Positions 35,208 to 46,898 are shown, counted from the stretch's first letter. The stretch: DNA of 64,000 bases from Akanthomyces muscarius (GCF_028009165.1 NC_079241.1:4464001-4528000); one strand, 5' to 3'. Notes: generated from the sequence alone by a model not told the origin. Numbers and translations are program-made.

Positions 35208-36221
35208 ACGGTGAACAGAGGCCTCGTAGGCAGACAGCAGAGCTATAGCGACATTTTTCGAGCGGCGCAAATAATACGTGAAGGCACGGTGCGAGATTTA
35301 CAGCCAGCCAGTCGACGTCAAGGCGGGCGAGCGTCACACCAAGCTGAGCAACGGAGTGGCATGTGATGTAATTGCTAGCTTGTGAGAGCGCGCGGGCGAA
35401 ACTAGTCAACACATCCAAGGACGGCATTGGCATTTTGGCGTGGCAGTACATCGGAGAGGCGTCGGAGCCAAAAGTTAGTGCCCGTAGCTAAAGTACCTAC
35501 ACTTGCAGCAGTGGCACAGCGGGCGGAGCACCACGCTGTGCTGGGTAGGTAGGTACTTGCAGCACCGCCCCGAACGCCCTAACAAGTAGCGCACCGCCAC
35601 TGGTGACTGGCAAACCCTGGGGAGCGGCAGTGACAATGAGGGGCATCGCAATACCGAGGCGATTGCACAAAACGGGGCCGTCTCATGCGTCCCGATGCCG
35701 TGTGACCACACAAAAGCTGCTAAATCGTGTACATGTAGCTCTGTTGCAGAATCACTATCGTGCTCCCGAGCGCTTGGATTTGCATGCTTCATCAGTTAAA
35801 GTTTGTCGAAAACAATGGCCTACATTCGGGAATCGGAATCCAGCGCTCCTCGCCCTCTTCAAGCCCGCTCTCGCCAGGCCGCCACCTCTTAGCTGCATAC
35901 CAGCGGTGGAGCCCGCCCGGCCCCAACTTCGACCCAGAGCAGCTCCAACAGAACAGGCCTTCAGACTCCGTGCCGTATCAGAGTCGCTGCAGGCTAGACC
36001 CGGTTGACAATCGTCGACACACTCTGCACGGCCCGAGCTTTTCTACTGCTGCGTCACGTAGTGCGTACATCTCTGAGCTTCTGCTGCATTCGACCATACT
36101 GTGAATCAAGCTCGGATTTCAGGATAATATACAAACTCGGCCACATCCCCTGGAGGGACAATACGGCCGCTTCTCCCCCGACCGCTGCCACCACCCGTGA
36201 TACGGCCAAATCGTCCCAGCG
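35208..36221. promoter_or_regulatory. bidirectional promoter region between the Stb6-like gene and RMD5
   Basis: About 1 kb separates the two divergent start codons. No gene is visible. It contains a GGGTAGGTAGGTACTTG repeat copy at 35543-35557. Confidence 0.5.
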
Positions 36222-37671
36222 ATGGCAGACGACACCGCTTCGCCCTTTGGGCCGCTCTTGCTGGAGCTGGCCAGGATGAGAAAGTCAAACCTCACAGCCG
36301 CCATCGACGATGTCGACAAGATTATCGATTTATTAAGCGCTGCTCGCGAGCAAGTAGCTGCTGGTACGAACCGGGTGATGTCACTGGTACCGATTGGAGG
36401 CTGACTGCTCAACAGAAGACGATAGCCACAGAACAATGATGGCGTTGACGACGCTGCAAAATCCGGTCAAGTCCCGGCTCGAAGCGATAAATTCAGATTT
36501 AAAAGATGTCAATAAAGCACAAAAAGGATTCGGCAAGGCTCTGGATAAGGTATGACGACCATCACCGACACTCCCGACGCCGCCACACAAAAACTGACGC
36601 CCCTCGCAGGCCCTCCCGCACCGTGATCTGCCCATGGAAACCGATGCCATGGCCGACCAATCCGCCCTGATCAACCGAGCCATTGCCATGCATCTTCTCC
36701 GCGAAGGCCAGTTCTCCGTCGCCTCAACGTTTGTGCGCGAAGCACGCGACAACCCTCTCGACGCCCAGGACTTCTCCTCCCGTCAGACGCCCACGCCCTC
36801 GCAGGTCGACGCAGACGGCGACGATGACATGAGCTGGCCCGACATCTCCAACAAGGATGACGACGACAGCAACAGCCTCGGCAGCATCACGGCGCAGCTC
36901 GACGCTCGCCCCAGCGGGCTGCAGCAGAAGTTTGCCGAAATGTACAGCATCCTGAGCGAGCTGCGGGCCCGCAACCTCTCGCCGGCGATCCGGTGGGCGC
37001 ACGACAACAACGACCGGCTCGAGGCGCGCGGCAGCAACCTCGAGTTCGAGCTGTGCAAGCTGCAGTACGTCTGGCTGTTCAAGGGCCCCGCGGTCAACGG
37101 GCTCGCCGACGACGCGCATAACGGGCACGCGGGCGCGCTGCTCTACGCCCGCCAGCACTTTGGGCGCTTCCAGCGGCGGCACCTCCGCGACATACAGCAG
37201 CTATGCTGCGCCATGGTCTACGCGCCGAACCTGGAGGCGTCGCCGTACAGCCACATCTTTGCCATTGACTCGGCCTTTGACGACGTCTCGGCCTCGTTCA
37301 CGCGCGAGTTCTGCTCGCTGCTCGGCCTGGCCGCCGAGTCGCCGCTGTACGTGGCCGTCACGGCGGGCGCCATTGCGCTGCCGCGCCTCATCAAGTACAC
37401 GACGTACATGCGCGAGAAGAAGACGGAGTGGACGACGGAGAACGAGCTCGCCTTCGAGACGCCCCTCCCGCCGTCCATGATCTACCACCCCATCTTCGTC
37501 TGCCCCGTCAGCAAGGAGCAGACCACCGAGACCAACCCGCCCATGCTGCTGCCCTGCGGCCACGTCATATGCAACGACAGCCTCAAGAACATTGCCAAGG
37601 GCTCGCGGTGCAAGTGCCCGTACTGCCCCACCGAGGGCCACATCAAGGACGCCATTCGCATCACGCTGTAA
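36222..37671 (+). CDS. rmd5: GID/CTLH complex E3 ubiquitin ligase subunit Rmd5 (Gid2)
   Basis: RING-type subunit of the GID/CTLH ubiquitin ligase, which in yeast destroys gluconeogenic enzymes when glucose returns. Exons are 36222-36363, 36416-36549 and 36610-37671, giving 445 residues. Introns begin GTACGA and GTATGA and end CAACAG and TCGCAG. Residues 1-110 are an amphipathic N-terminal helix region. A LisH motif (ALINRAIAMHLLREGQFSVA) lies near residue 105, followed by CTLH (AEMYSILSELRARNLSPAI) and CRA helices. The C-terminus holds the degenerate RING typical of Rmd5 (CPVSKEQ, LPCGHVICNDSL, CKCPYCP). The Rmd5 RING lacks some zinc ligands and works with Fyv10/Gid9; here Cys and His ligands remain in the second half. 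The final IKDAIRITL is characteristic. An acidic insert (DGDDDMSWPDI) lies between LisH and CTLH. Confidence 0.93.
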
Positions 37672-38693
37672 AACTGCAAGCGGCAGCCTTGATGAGGGCA
37701 AGAAGAGAAGAGGGGACGCAGATGGAAAGTGTAGCATTTCGTTTTTTTGGGGGCGTTTATGTTCAGCTGGATATGAAGGCGCAGCATGTGTTAGCCAGCC
37801 ACACTCACAATAGGCTCTTGTTTCATTGTTTGGCAGATGGGAACGCGAAGGGGGGGGGTTCAAGTAACGACTTTTTGTCTGGAAGCACATCCAGATTCAT
37901 GACCATGCTTTTTTCTTCTTCTCAACGGATCGGGAGTTTTGATGGAGTTTCTTCTTTTCCTTGCTTGCTATTGATATTATATATTCCCCGGAAAGGTCAG
38001 ACACGCTGTCGAGGCAGAATCCTAGTTGGAAAGAGAGACTGATGTGAAATTTCCAACTTCATTCACTCTCTTCAATGGTGAATGTAGTAACCCTCTGCTT
38101 TACTCCCACGTCATCTTCACCTTCCTTCTCAAGCAAGTGCCAAGTGATAAGTAAAATGAAAATTCTTTCAAGGAATGAATACAGGGCGGAGGAGCCATCC
38201 TCAACTGTACAGTGCTAGCTATTCTATGATTTTGCGACGCTCAATGGTCAAAACAGTTTCATCCACATTTCCAAAAAAAAAAAAAGTCAACAAGAAGCAA
38301 GAACAAAACTGCCTCTGGACGTACCGTAGGTAGAAAACAGGGCAAATTAAAACAAGAGAAAGAGAGTATTCACCATAATCTATGTCCAAGTTTCTCCTCC
38401 AGATGAAACACAAAAAAAAAAAAAAAGAGGAATAAGAACGGGGCTAGGCTCGCAAGCCTTTGGGATATCATGTTTCTTTTTTGGGGCCTGTTCATACTCC
38501 GAAGCCAGAAAGCAAATTCAGGGTGCAAGAGCCAGCTCGAGATCCAGAAACATTCGCTGTGGGTGGCGATGAACAAGTCGAATAAACGAACGTGGGGGAA
38601 TACATTCCAGTCATCATGTCGTCACAAAAGTCTCTCCTTGCACACTTCCTTTCATATCCGTAGATATGAATGGTATCCATGCCCAGTGTCTGT
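37672..38693. other. convergent 3' region between RMD5 and the Golgi membrane protein gene
   Basis: About 1 kb is shared by two converging genes. It contains A-rich tracts at 38270-38286 and 38409-38424 and a G run near 37849. No gene is seen. Confidence 0.5.
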
Positions 38694-40147
38694 CTAGTCA
38701 ATGGTCATTCGGCTGGGGACAGTGGCCTTAACGTCGTTTAGACTAAAAGACATGGCGTCAGGGCTCTCCTCGACCTTTTTGCTGGACTGCAGATGGGGCT
38801 TGAGGCCCGCGCCAAAGTTGCGCATGCAAATGATGCCGTTGGCAATGGTCAGGATGATCAGGAGAATGGTGATGACGGCAAAGGCCGTCAAGGATTTTCG
38901 AACGGCCGTGTAGAGATCCTTGTAGCCAGGTTGATAGATGCGAACGAGCTTGAAAACAAAGTACACAAGCCCTCCAATGTAGAAGACCAGGGTAACGGCC
39001 ATGCCAGCCTTGTTTTCCTTCTTGGTGAAGAAGGCGGCGGCGAGAAGAATAGCAATCGTGACGGGAATGGAGGCGACGGTGACGGCGAATTCGGGATCGG
39101 ACTTTTTGGCGACAACGACGACGAACTGAATGATGAAGCCGAGGAAGAAGAAGAAATCGAATTTGAGGAGAGCAATGTAAATCTGTGTCACGTTAGTATT
39201 TGGCAGGCTGCGAGGAGGGCGGGAGATTCGTACTTGGTAGTGGAGGAAGCGCTTCTTCATGCGGTAATCTGCGCCAATGTTCTTGAGGATATCCCAGGCA
39301 AATTCCTGATACAGCTTCCAGGCGCAAAAAGCCATGCAGATGGTGGCAAGAGCAATGATGGCGGGGATGGCAACGAGAAAGGCCTTGATGTCGCCCCAGA
39401 GCTCATGCGAGGTGATGCCGGGCGCGAGAGCATTCTTGTCGCCGAGGACGGTAACAGCCATCTGAATCTGGTCGACTTGGATGGCGGTGTAGACGAGAAG
39501 GGCTAGGTTGGCGATGCAGACGCCAATGACTTGAATGGTGTTTTTCATGCGTAGAGCATCCCAGACGATGACCAGCTCGTAGAGGAAACCAAAGATGAAG
39601 AGAGTGAGAAAGGTCGGAATGGTGAGGTATTGCGACTGGACGCGGGGTTCGTCAACATGGGCGCCGAGACTCAGCTGGAATTTGCCAAAGACGTAACTAA
39701 TGAAGGCATTGTCTTGTTAGTGGACACGGTCGGGAGTATGGGGAAGAGGGGAAGAGCGCCAAGAGGCGGGGATGAAAAATATACGTACGCTTCAAACCCA
39801 AGGCAGATGATGGCCTGGAGTCCCGTCACGGCCATGAAGGCAGCGGGCCATTTGCGCTTAAGAAAGCCAAAGTTGTCGCGGTGGGTGCTAACGGCGTGGC
39901 TCGACGTCAGGCCTTCGCGTGCGGCGTATCCCTGCTGGAAGTCGTGGTCCACCATGTTGGAGTTTTCGGCGTAGGTGGGCTGGGCGAGCGAAGGCTGTGC
40001 GTAGGGCCCGTTGGGATAGTCTTGTGTGTAGGCGTCGGGATAGTTCTGGTTGGGCGAGTAGTTTTCATGGTACTGCATGCTCTGCTCAGCGAAGCCTGGA
40101 TCGGCGCCGAGCAGAGACTTGCGGGACTCGAGCCTGGTAGCCACCAT
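38694..40147 (-). CDS. UPF0658-type Golgi apparatus membrane protein
   Basis: A multi-pass membrane protein of 436 residues encoded by exons 40147-39789, 39696-39234 and 39182-38694. Introns have donors GTACGT and GTACGA and acceptors TCATTAG and GACACAG; the second includes a CACTAAC-like branch (TACTAACGTGACACAG). A soluble Tyr/Gln/Asn-rich N-terminus (residues 1-~95) is followed by about eight to nine hydrophobic segments, such as AAFMAVTGLQAIICLGF, LTIPTFLTLFIFGFLYELVI, IGVCIANLALLVYTAI, AIPAIIALATICMAFCAW, FFFFLGFIIQFVVVVA and FAVITILLIILTIANGII. The C-terminal ~45 residues are polar. The layout and core resemble the fungal UPF0658 Golgi family, whose function is unknown. Family placement is from recalled resemblance only. 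Confidence 0.75.
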
Positions 40148-40511
40148 GGCTAGAGAAGGTCACGAGCCGCGAGCCGAGCAAGGAAAGAAACGAGAATCGA
40201 TGTATTGGTAGGCAGATGACGATTATGAGAGCGCTGAAGGTGTTGAATAGAGCGTTCGAGGTTGCAGAAAAATTCAGGCGTTGCTGGCAGGGGTATCGTA
40301 GGAACGGATACGAGGTGGCGCGAGGAGCAAGATGCGGTCCGAAAAAAAGGAGACGAGGTCGTAGAGTAAAAATCGAGGGACTGCAGCGGATATAATAGGA
40401 GGACGGCAAACGGTGGTATTCGCTAACAATGATGCTGGAGAAGATAGGTGAGGTTGTTGCGATGAAAGGATGAAACAAAAGGGACTGGTTGCTTGCGACG
40501 GGCCAAAGCGT

Positions 40512-40527
40512 GGGTACCTAGGTAGGA
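40512..40527. repeat. GGTACCTAGGTAGG repeat copy
   Basis: GGGTACCTAGGTAGGAG is a short copy of the palindromic family seen also at 8951, 35543 and 41340. Confidence 0.6.
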
Positions 40528-41339
40528 GAAAGGCTGACGGGGAAGTGAGAACGAGCAGCGAACAGCAAAGCAGCCCACACAAGGTTGGAAAAGAGAGAGA
40601 AGGCCAAGGAAAAAAAAAAGGAACCACAGTTAGCCACAGTCTGACTCTGTGCCGCTCAAGCTAACGTTAAAGAGGGAACCGGAGAGACAGAAGGAAAGGC
40701 AACACGAGGCAGACCAGCAGCGTGCAGGCCAGGAAGAGGCAGGGGAAAGGAAGCAGGAAGCAGGAAGCAGGGGTACAGGGGTCTGTGGCTGGTTGAAACT
40801 GGGGGGGGGGCTTTTGGCGGGTTTGGAGGCCGATGGAGGCTAAAAAGACTGTGCAAACTACCACTGGCACTGATGATGAGCGACAACGCAGTGGCGGGGC
40901 GGGCGACGGGGCTGAACGGATCATTACCAGTTATCATTACTGAGAGCTGCACAGCCAGCATACACGACGAGCGAGAGTCGCTGCAACCCTCCCTACCTAC
41001 GTGCTCTGTCGGCGCAACAATACAGACACTTTTCTCGCTGTGGGTATCATGCCAATTTCGCAGGTAGCTGTCGCGTACCGGTGTATTCGTCGCCAGCTCG
41101 TCTCGTGTTCCCGGTCAGCCTTCCGTCTGCATTGTTCATCATGGCTTGCATGCCAACGCCAGGCCGGGCAAGCTATTCTAGGCGCCGCGCGAATCGCTGC
41201 AGTCAGCGGTTTTTTTTAGTGGAGGCGGCGGCTTCCAGCGGGGTGGCTGTCGCCCCATCAGAGTGGCCTAGATACCTTGTTAGGTACAGTGGCAGTGGGT
41301 GTAGGTAGCACCCGTGCACGCCTGGCACGCCCGAGCAAA

Positions 41340-41373
41340 GGTACCTAGGTAGGTACCTACCTACCTAGGTAGG
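41340..41373. repeat. 34-bp GGTACCTAGGTAGG palindromic repeat
   Basis: Alternating GGTACC and CCTAGG/TAGGTAGG units form overlapping perfect palindromes, so the tract can pair with itself as a hairpin. It is the longest copy in the window. GTAGGTAG and TAGGTACAG half copies lie just upstream (41280-41310). Confidence 0.8.
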
Positions 41374-41697
41374 CATCCGTACAGCGCTCTTCACTGGACG
41401 TAGCTGAGACAAACTAAACTGTCGATCAGCAATGCTGCCAGTTGCATGTGTCTGGCCGGCCATAACCTCGCTGCCCTCGATCTGACGGCCTTTTTCCCGT
41501 TCACGCTGCAGATTTCTGTGCAGGTCATCGATGTGCACTCCAATAGCAAAGACATTCAAGTTGGACTCGACGTCTTGTATTCTGACCAGCTCAACTCGTA
41601 ACTGCAACTGCATAATAACAATGACCACCACCCGCCGCTCGTTGGAAACATGAAAAGAAAATCCGTCCCGTTTACACGCGACAAAGAACTCCTGCAT
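41365..41697 (-). CDS. orphan ATG frame, 110 codons, unrecognised
   Basis: The frame starts MQEFFVACKRDGFSFHVS and contains a mixed hydrophobic/charged stretch (VELVRIQDVESNLNVFAIGV, DDLHRNLQREREKGRQIEG) with protein-like composition. It ends inside the GGTACCTAGGTAGG repeat, so its last codons come from repeat DNA. I know no matching family and see no flanking introns that extend it. It may be a gene remnant truncated by the repeat, a small gene or chance. Confidence 0.2.
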   Translation of the reverse strand: MQEFFVACKRDGFSFHVSNERRVVVIVIMQLQLRVELVRIQDVESNLNVFAIGVHIDDLHRNLQREREKGRQIEGSEVMAGQTHATGSIADRQFSLSQLRPVKSAVRMPT

Positions 41698-42906
41698 GCT
41701 TCGCTAGAGTTGCCTATCTTGTCCACGCCTTGCCCGCCAAAGACGTCGGCTGTTACAGATCCTCCTCCGCCACTGGTGACGCGCTGAGCAATGCCACTAC
41801 TCTAGCCCGACATGCAACAAACAAGGCCTACCAGCAACAGTCGTCGCTCATTCCATTTAGCCTTTTTGATTTTGCAACAACTCAACCCCGCTGGCACACA
41901 CCTACCAAAGGTAGCCAGTCGTGCCAGCCATCAGTTGGGCGCGGTGTCGCTAGCCACCGCTTCTGAAACGCTTCCCAGGAATGGCATCCCTTGCGTTTCG
42001 GCCCATCTCTGAAACTCTGCGTCGCCCGATTGGGCGGCCAGAAACAGAAAAGAAAATATGTCATGAGAAAGCAGACTACACGCGCGGGCGATTTTGAATT
42101 GGCTCTAGTGTGCCAAATAGAAGGAAAAAAGGACGCGCCGATGCTCCCACCGGAATCGACTACGATACACTCTATTGCCTCCAAACGGGCCTGCTTGCCT
42201 TGCGCCACACCATGTATCGACGTCACTCAATTTTCGCCAGCTGACTCTTCTTTATGCCCGCACCAAGTAACATTAGGCTCGTCTGTTTTTTTTTGTTTTT
42301 TTTTGTGCAGTAATGACGCCGATGCCATCGAGGCTCAGTTGGTCATTGACCCCATCAGATCTCAGATTTGTATTTGCATGTTGATAGAGCTACTGCAGCT
42401 CATTGCTGACCCATACGCAGCTTGGGCGGTCGTCGCTCAGACCTGTTGCCGGTTCCAGCTCAGCCTCGTACAATAATGGTGTAAAAGGTATAATGGCGGC
42501 TGCCACATCACACCATCATTTGGTGAAATACGAGATCAGAAATAACCGCGCAAGGGTCCCCCGTCCAGCATGTTATTCAACAATGTCTGCCCCGGCAAAT
42601 TTATGCCACGCCCCAGGAATAGATCTGCTGAGCAACGACTACGTCAACACATTAAACAAGCTGCCCCATTACTGCTTATTGCGTATGCCACCTTTCAATG
42701 CCAAATAAAGCAAACGACCGCCTCTTGTGCATTCTCGTCAAGCTGACACAAGGCGCGCGCTCGGCGCATCCACTCCACCTCGGCCGATGGCGAAATCCCG
42801 GGCCGCAGGTGCGCGCCACGGCACCACCCGGAACCATATCCGGCCTCTTTGCACATTACATCTCCACCAAGCCTAGGTGCCGGGCCAGAACCTGACCTGC
42901 TTTGAA

Positions 42907-44534
42907 ATGGATGTGAAATCTATTGCCATCATCGGCGCCGGTTCCGCCGGCCTCGCCGCCGCCAAGTAAGAAAGACCGCTCACACCCCTCCGTCCCCCCA
43001 CCACCAACCTGGCCACGCATCATCCCATGGCTAACACAACGGCCAACCGGCCGGTCCAGATATCTAATCGCAGAAAAGAAATTCTCGCAAATTGACATTT
43101 ACGAGCAGCGCGCCGCGACGGGCGGCGTCTGGAACACGAGCCGCCACGTCCAGCGCGAGCCCGGCTTTGCCATCCCGCGCACGGCGCCGACCTCGGAGCA
43201 CGAGTATGCCGCCGTCGTCGACGAGGAGGACCGCCGCCAGCCTCACGTCGAGCTCGTGTCGCCCGTCTACGACAACCTGGAGACCAACATCCCGCACGGC
43301 CTCATGAGCTACACGGATCTCAAGTTCCCCGCCGACACGGCGCTGTTTCCGGAACACCAGACGGTGCTGGCCTACCTCCAGCAGTACGGCAGGCATGTCG
43401 AGCACCTGGTCACCTTTGAGACGCAGGTCCAAGATGTGAGAAAGGTGGCCGCGGAAGCACAGGGAGGAGGAAGATCTGTCTGGAGAGTGACGAGCAAAGA
43501 CTTGAGATCCGGCGCCGTGTCCACCAAGCTCTACGATGCCGTCGTCGCGGCCAGCGGGCACTACAGCGATCCGTTCGTGCCAGACGTCCCCGGCATTGCC
43601 GAGTTTGAGGCCGCACACCCTGGCGCCATTGTCCATTCTAAATTCTACCGCCGACCAGAGCAATTCACCGGCAAGGTATGACTGAAGCGCCCAGCACCCG
43701 CCGGGTTTCCGAATCTCGTTGCTGACCACCCAACTCGTCTGGCAGAAAGTCCTCGTCGTTGGCAACTCGGCATCCGGCATCGACATTAGCAACCAGATTG
43801 CCACCGCGTCGCAGCTCCCCGTGCTCGTCTCCGAAAAGGATCCTCCTCCTGGCACCGCCACCGCCACGCCACCTACCACCACCGCCTGGTCGCGCCACGT
43901 CGGCCAGATCACGCAGCTCCTGCCCGCCACGCGCAGCGTGCGCTTCTCCTCCGGGCACGTCGAGGACGGCGTCGACGCCATCGTCTTCTGCACCGGCTAC
44001 CACTACGCCTTCCCCTTCCTCGGCGCCCTCGCGCCGCCGGTGGAGGCCCCGGACGGGTCGTACGCGGACCACCTGTGGGAGCACATGCTGTATGCCCCGG
44101 ACCCGAGCCTCGCGTTCCTGGTGATCCCCAAGCGCATCGTGCCGTTTCCGTTTGCCGAGGCGCAGATGGCCGTGGTGGCGCGCATGTGGGCGGGCCGGCT
44201 GGACGTGCCGACGCGGACGGACATGGACGCCTGGGTGCGGCGGCGCGTCGAGGCCCAGCCGCCGGGAGCGAGGCACACGTTTGGGTACCCGGAGGATGTT
44301 GACTACATTAACAGACTGCATGCGCTGAGCGCGCAGGCTCGGCTCGATGGGGGGCGCGGGCTGGAGAATGGCGGCGCGGGCAAGGAGCCGCCGTACTGGG
44401 ACGAGGAGACGAGCTGGGTGCGCTCCAAGATATTCGCCATCAAGGTCGCGAGTCGTGAGCTGGGAGAGCGTCGCAAAGAGTGCAAGACGCTCGTGGATCT
44501 CGGATTCGACTATAATGCTGAAGAGGAAGAATAG
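42907..44534 (+). CDS. flavin-containing monooxygenase (FMO-like)
   Basis: FAD- and NADPH-dependent oxygenase likely to hydroxylate a soft nucleophile (N or S) of a small metabolite; the substrate is unknown. Exons are 42907-42965, 43060-43675 and 43746-44534, giving 487 residues. The introns (GTAAGA...GCTAAC...GTCCAG and GTATGA...TGGCAG) keep the frame. The FAD Rossmann motif is at the extreme N-terminus (GAGSAG, residues 10-15), followed by EQRAATGGVWNTS. AASGHYSDPFVPDVPG occupies the place of the FMO signature. The second dinucleotide motif is VGNSASG (residues 230-236), and FCTGYHYAFPFL is the late FMO ATGY-type motif. No membrane anchor is seen. The middle of exon 3 carries a Pro/Thr-rich insert (PPPGTATATPPTTT). 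The gene converges with ArgRS and is not part of a visible cluster. Confidence 0.9.
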
Positions 44535-44700
44535 AATGGGAACCAGCATGGATTCAACATAGGAAGCATGGCATGCACGATAGAGGAAAATCATGATTGA
44601 AGTTTGTATGTACTTTTTTGTAGCGTTGTTTTAGATAAATTAGTCTAGACATGGTTTCAACTATGCGTAAATTTGGAGAAAGGGCGTCTTATCGTCTCGT

Positions 44701-46898
44701 TTACATGCTATTGAGAATGTTAGTCCATGCTTCAAGTCTCAATACATGCTGTTCTGATACGTACCGCTCGACAGGAGTCAGACCAAGAATGCTCATGCCG
44801 TTGTACAGGACAACACGGGCCGAGTTGTAGAGAGCCAGACGAGCCTTCATGACTTCGGGTTCGCTGCCAACGATGCGGAGGTGACTGTAGCTGGTGCTCA
44901 ACGTGTGCGTCAGCTTGAAGAGGTAGGTGAGAATGGTGGCGGGCTCGAGCGTCTTGAGAACGTTCTGGACGACATCGGGCCACTGGGCAATCACGCGGAG
45001 CAGGTTAATGGCCATGGGCTCGGTTAGGAGCGACAGGTCGGCCGTGGCAATGTCATCGTCGCTGAGCTCCGCTTTGCGTTTAATCGAGCACAGACGCGCG
45101 TGCGCGTACTGGAGGTACGGACCCGTGTCGCCCTCGAAGCTGGTCATGCGGGAGAGGTCAAAGGTGTAGTTGTTGATGCGCTTGCCGTTCATGTCCTGAA
45201 CCATGACCGACGAGATGCCGAGTCGGTCGGCGACTTGCTCGGGGTCCTGGACCTGCGAGTACTTGTCCTCGTTCTTCTTCATGACCTCGTGCATGTGCTC
45301 GCCGACGTCTCGGAGAATATCGTTGAGGAACTTGACGGTGCCCCTGCGGGTGCTCATGCCGAGGACGAGGCCAAAGTTGATGTGCTGGCACTTGTCGGCA
45401 ATGTCGTCGCGGCCCATCATGCGAACAATCTTGAAGAACTGCTTGACGTGAAGGTCCTGCTCCGAGGCAATGACGTAAATCATCTTGTCAAACTTGTAGC
45501 GCTCATACCGGTTGATGAGCTCAGAGATGTCACGGGTGAGGTAGAGGGCAGTGCCGTCCTTTTTGCGCAGAATGGCCTTGCCGAGCATCTTGCCCTCCTT
45601 TCCGGGCACGTTCTTGGTAAAGTCCATGAGAAGAGCGCCACGGTCCTCGTGGGCCAGACCCATCTCCTTGAGCTTGGCAGCGGCTTGCTGCATCTCATCC
45701 TCAGAGACCTTGCTCTCACCAGAGTACTCGTCAAAGTGAATGTTGAGACGAGCGTAGGTCTGCTTGTATCGCTCGATGCTGTAGTCACGGAAACGCTTCC
45801 AGAGAGAAATGGCCTGCTCGTCGCCCTCGGTCATCTTCTTGAAGTAGCTGCGGGCCTTTTCATCGACGCCATTGTCGAGAATCTTTTGGGCCTCGTCCTC
45901 CTTGCCGTCTGCTTTGAGCTTGTCGGCCTGCTCCTTCTCCTCAGCCACCTCCTTGCTAATCTTTACATAGACGGTGAAGAGATGGTTGATGGGGTCCTTG
46001 ACAAGCTCTTCCTCGCTGCCGTACTTTTCAAAGCCGAGAGCAAGGACGCCGTACTGCTTACCCCAGTCACCGAGGTAGTTTACAGTGGAAACGTCCCAGC
46101 CGGCACTTCGGTAGAGGTTGGCGAGGAAGCCACCGATGATGGTGCTTCGCAAGTGACCGGCATGGAAGGGCTTGGCAATATTGGGGCTCGAGAACTCGAT
46201 GACAATCTTTTGGCGGCCTTTGGAAGGGTCGTTTTGGTCGCGGAGGCCATTGGCGGGGTTGGAGCCGAAATCCTTGTTGTGCTGGAGAGCCATGGGGATG
46301 ACAGTCTTGGCCATGGGCTCGGCCTTGAAGAAGAAGGATAGGAAGGCGCCACTGTGGACGGGCGTTTCGACGAGAGGAGATCCGGGCCACTGTAGAGGGG
46401 TGCGTGTTAGTAGTGACGGCGCGCAACAAGCTGTGGGCAACGACTGACCTTTTCCAGCCATTGCTTGCCGAGGTCGTCAGGCTTGCCCTTGATGCGGAGA
46501 GCAGGAATAGCAAGCATCAGGTCACCCTTGTCAAGAGTGGCGGTCCATTGCAGGACAGGATAGATGACGCTCTTGTCGGCGCCGGTGATGTCGCTGAGGA
46601 TGGAGGTGATGTGGGCTCGGTAGATGTCGACGGGGTTGATGTCGGGGAAGCAGTTGGGCAGCTTGTCAATCAATGGAAGGTGCGAGAACTGTCGAGCCAG
46701 ATTGTCAAAAGAAGCGTCGGCCGCCATGGTCAAGGCTGGTGGCGGTGGTTGTCGTGCAAGGTGCAGGGAGCGATGGCGGGGTTGGAAGCGGGCGATGCGA
46801 CGAGGGGCAACGGCAACGATGAGGCGCGAAGAAGAGGGAGCAACCGGTGCTGTACGAAGTGAAGAGAGGAGAGAAGATGGGAGTGCGAAAGCTTTCAT
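44701..46898 (-). CDS. arginyl-tRNA synthetase, probably dual cytosolic/mitochondrial
   Basis: Class I synthetase that charges tRNA-Arg. Exons are 46898-46449, 46389-44765 and a 7-nt terminal exon 44707-44701, giving 693 residues. The first intron is GTCAGT...CTACTAAC...CTACAG. Motifs seen: HAGH in SPNIAKPFHAGHLRST (HIGH motif), GMSTRRG (KMSKS counterpart, as usual for eukaryotic ArgRS) and the DALR anticodon-binding tail (YNSARVVLYNGMSILGLTPV). The last intron (44764-44708, GTACGT...GACTAAC...CAATAG) restores the conserved ending VERM. Residues 1-57 are rich in Arg/Ser/Ala with no acidic residue, a typical mitochondrial presequence. Met58 (46727) sits in a strong context (GACCATGG) whereas Met1 has TTTATGA, so leaky scanning could give a cytosolic form. 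Length fits fungal cytosolic ArgRS plus a presequence. Confidence 0.95.

Larger units (their letters stand above)
40148..42906. other. 2.8 kb divergent intergenic region (membrane protein / flavin monooxygenase)
   Basis: The first ~500 bases are GA-rich on the plus strand, as expected for the leader of the minus-strand membrane protein gene. Two GGTACCTAGGTAGG repeat copies lie here (40512, 41340), plus one orphan minus-strand frame (41365-41697). No recognisable gene is present. Confidence 0.5.

Noticed and set aside
38793..39506. A plus-strand frame full of Glu/Asp/Gly opposite the Golgi membrane protein
   Set aside because: It is the reverse complement of hydrophobic membrane segments, which naturally gives charged runs. 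The membrane protein with clean splice sites explains the region.
45100..46341. A 413-codon plus-strand frame opposite the ArgRS gene
   Set aside because: It is the complement of the conserved ArgRS frame. The Leu/Val-rich translation is typical of the reverse strand of a charged helical protein, and no motif is present.
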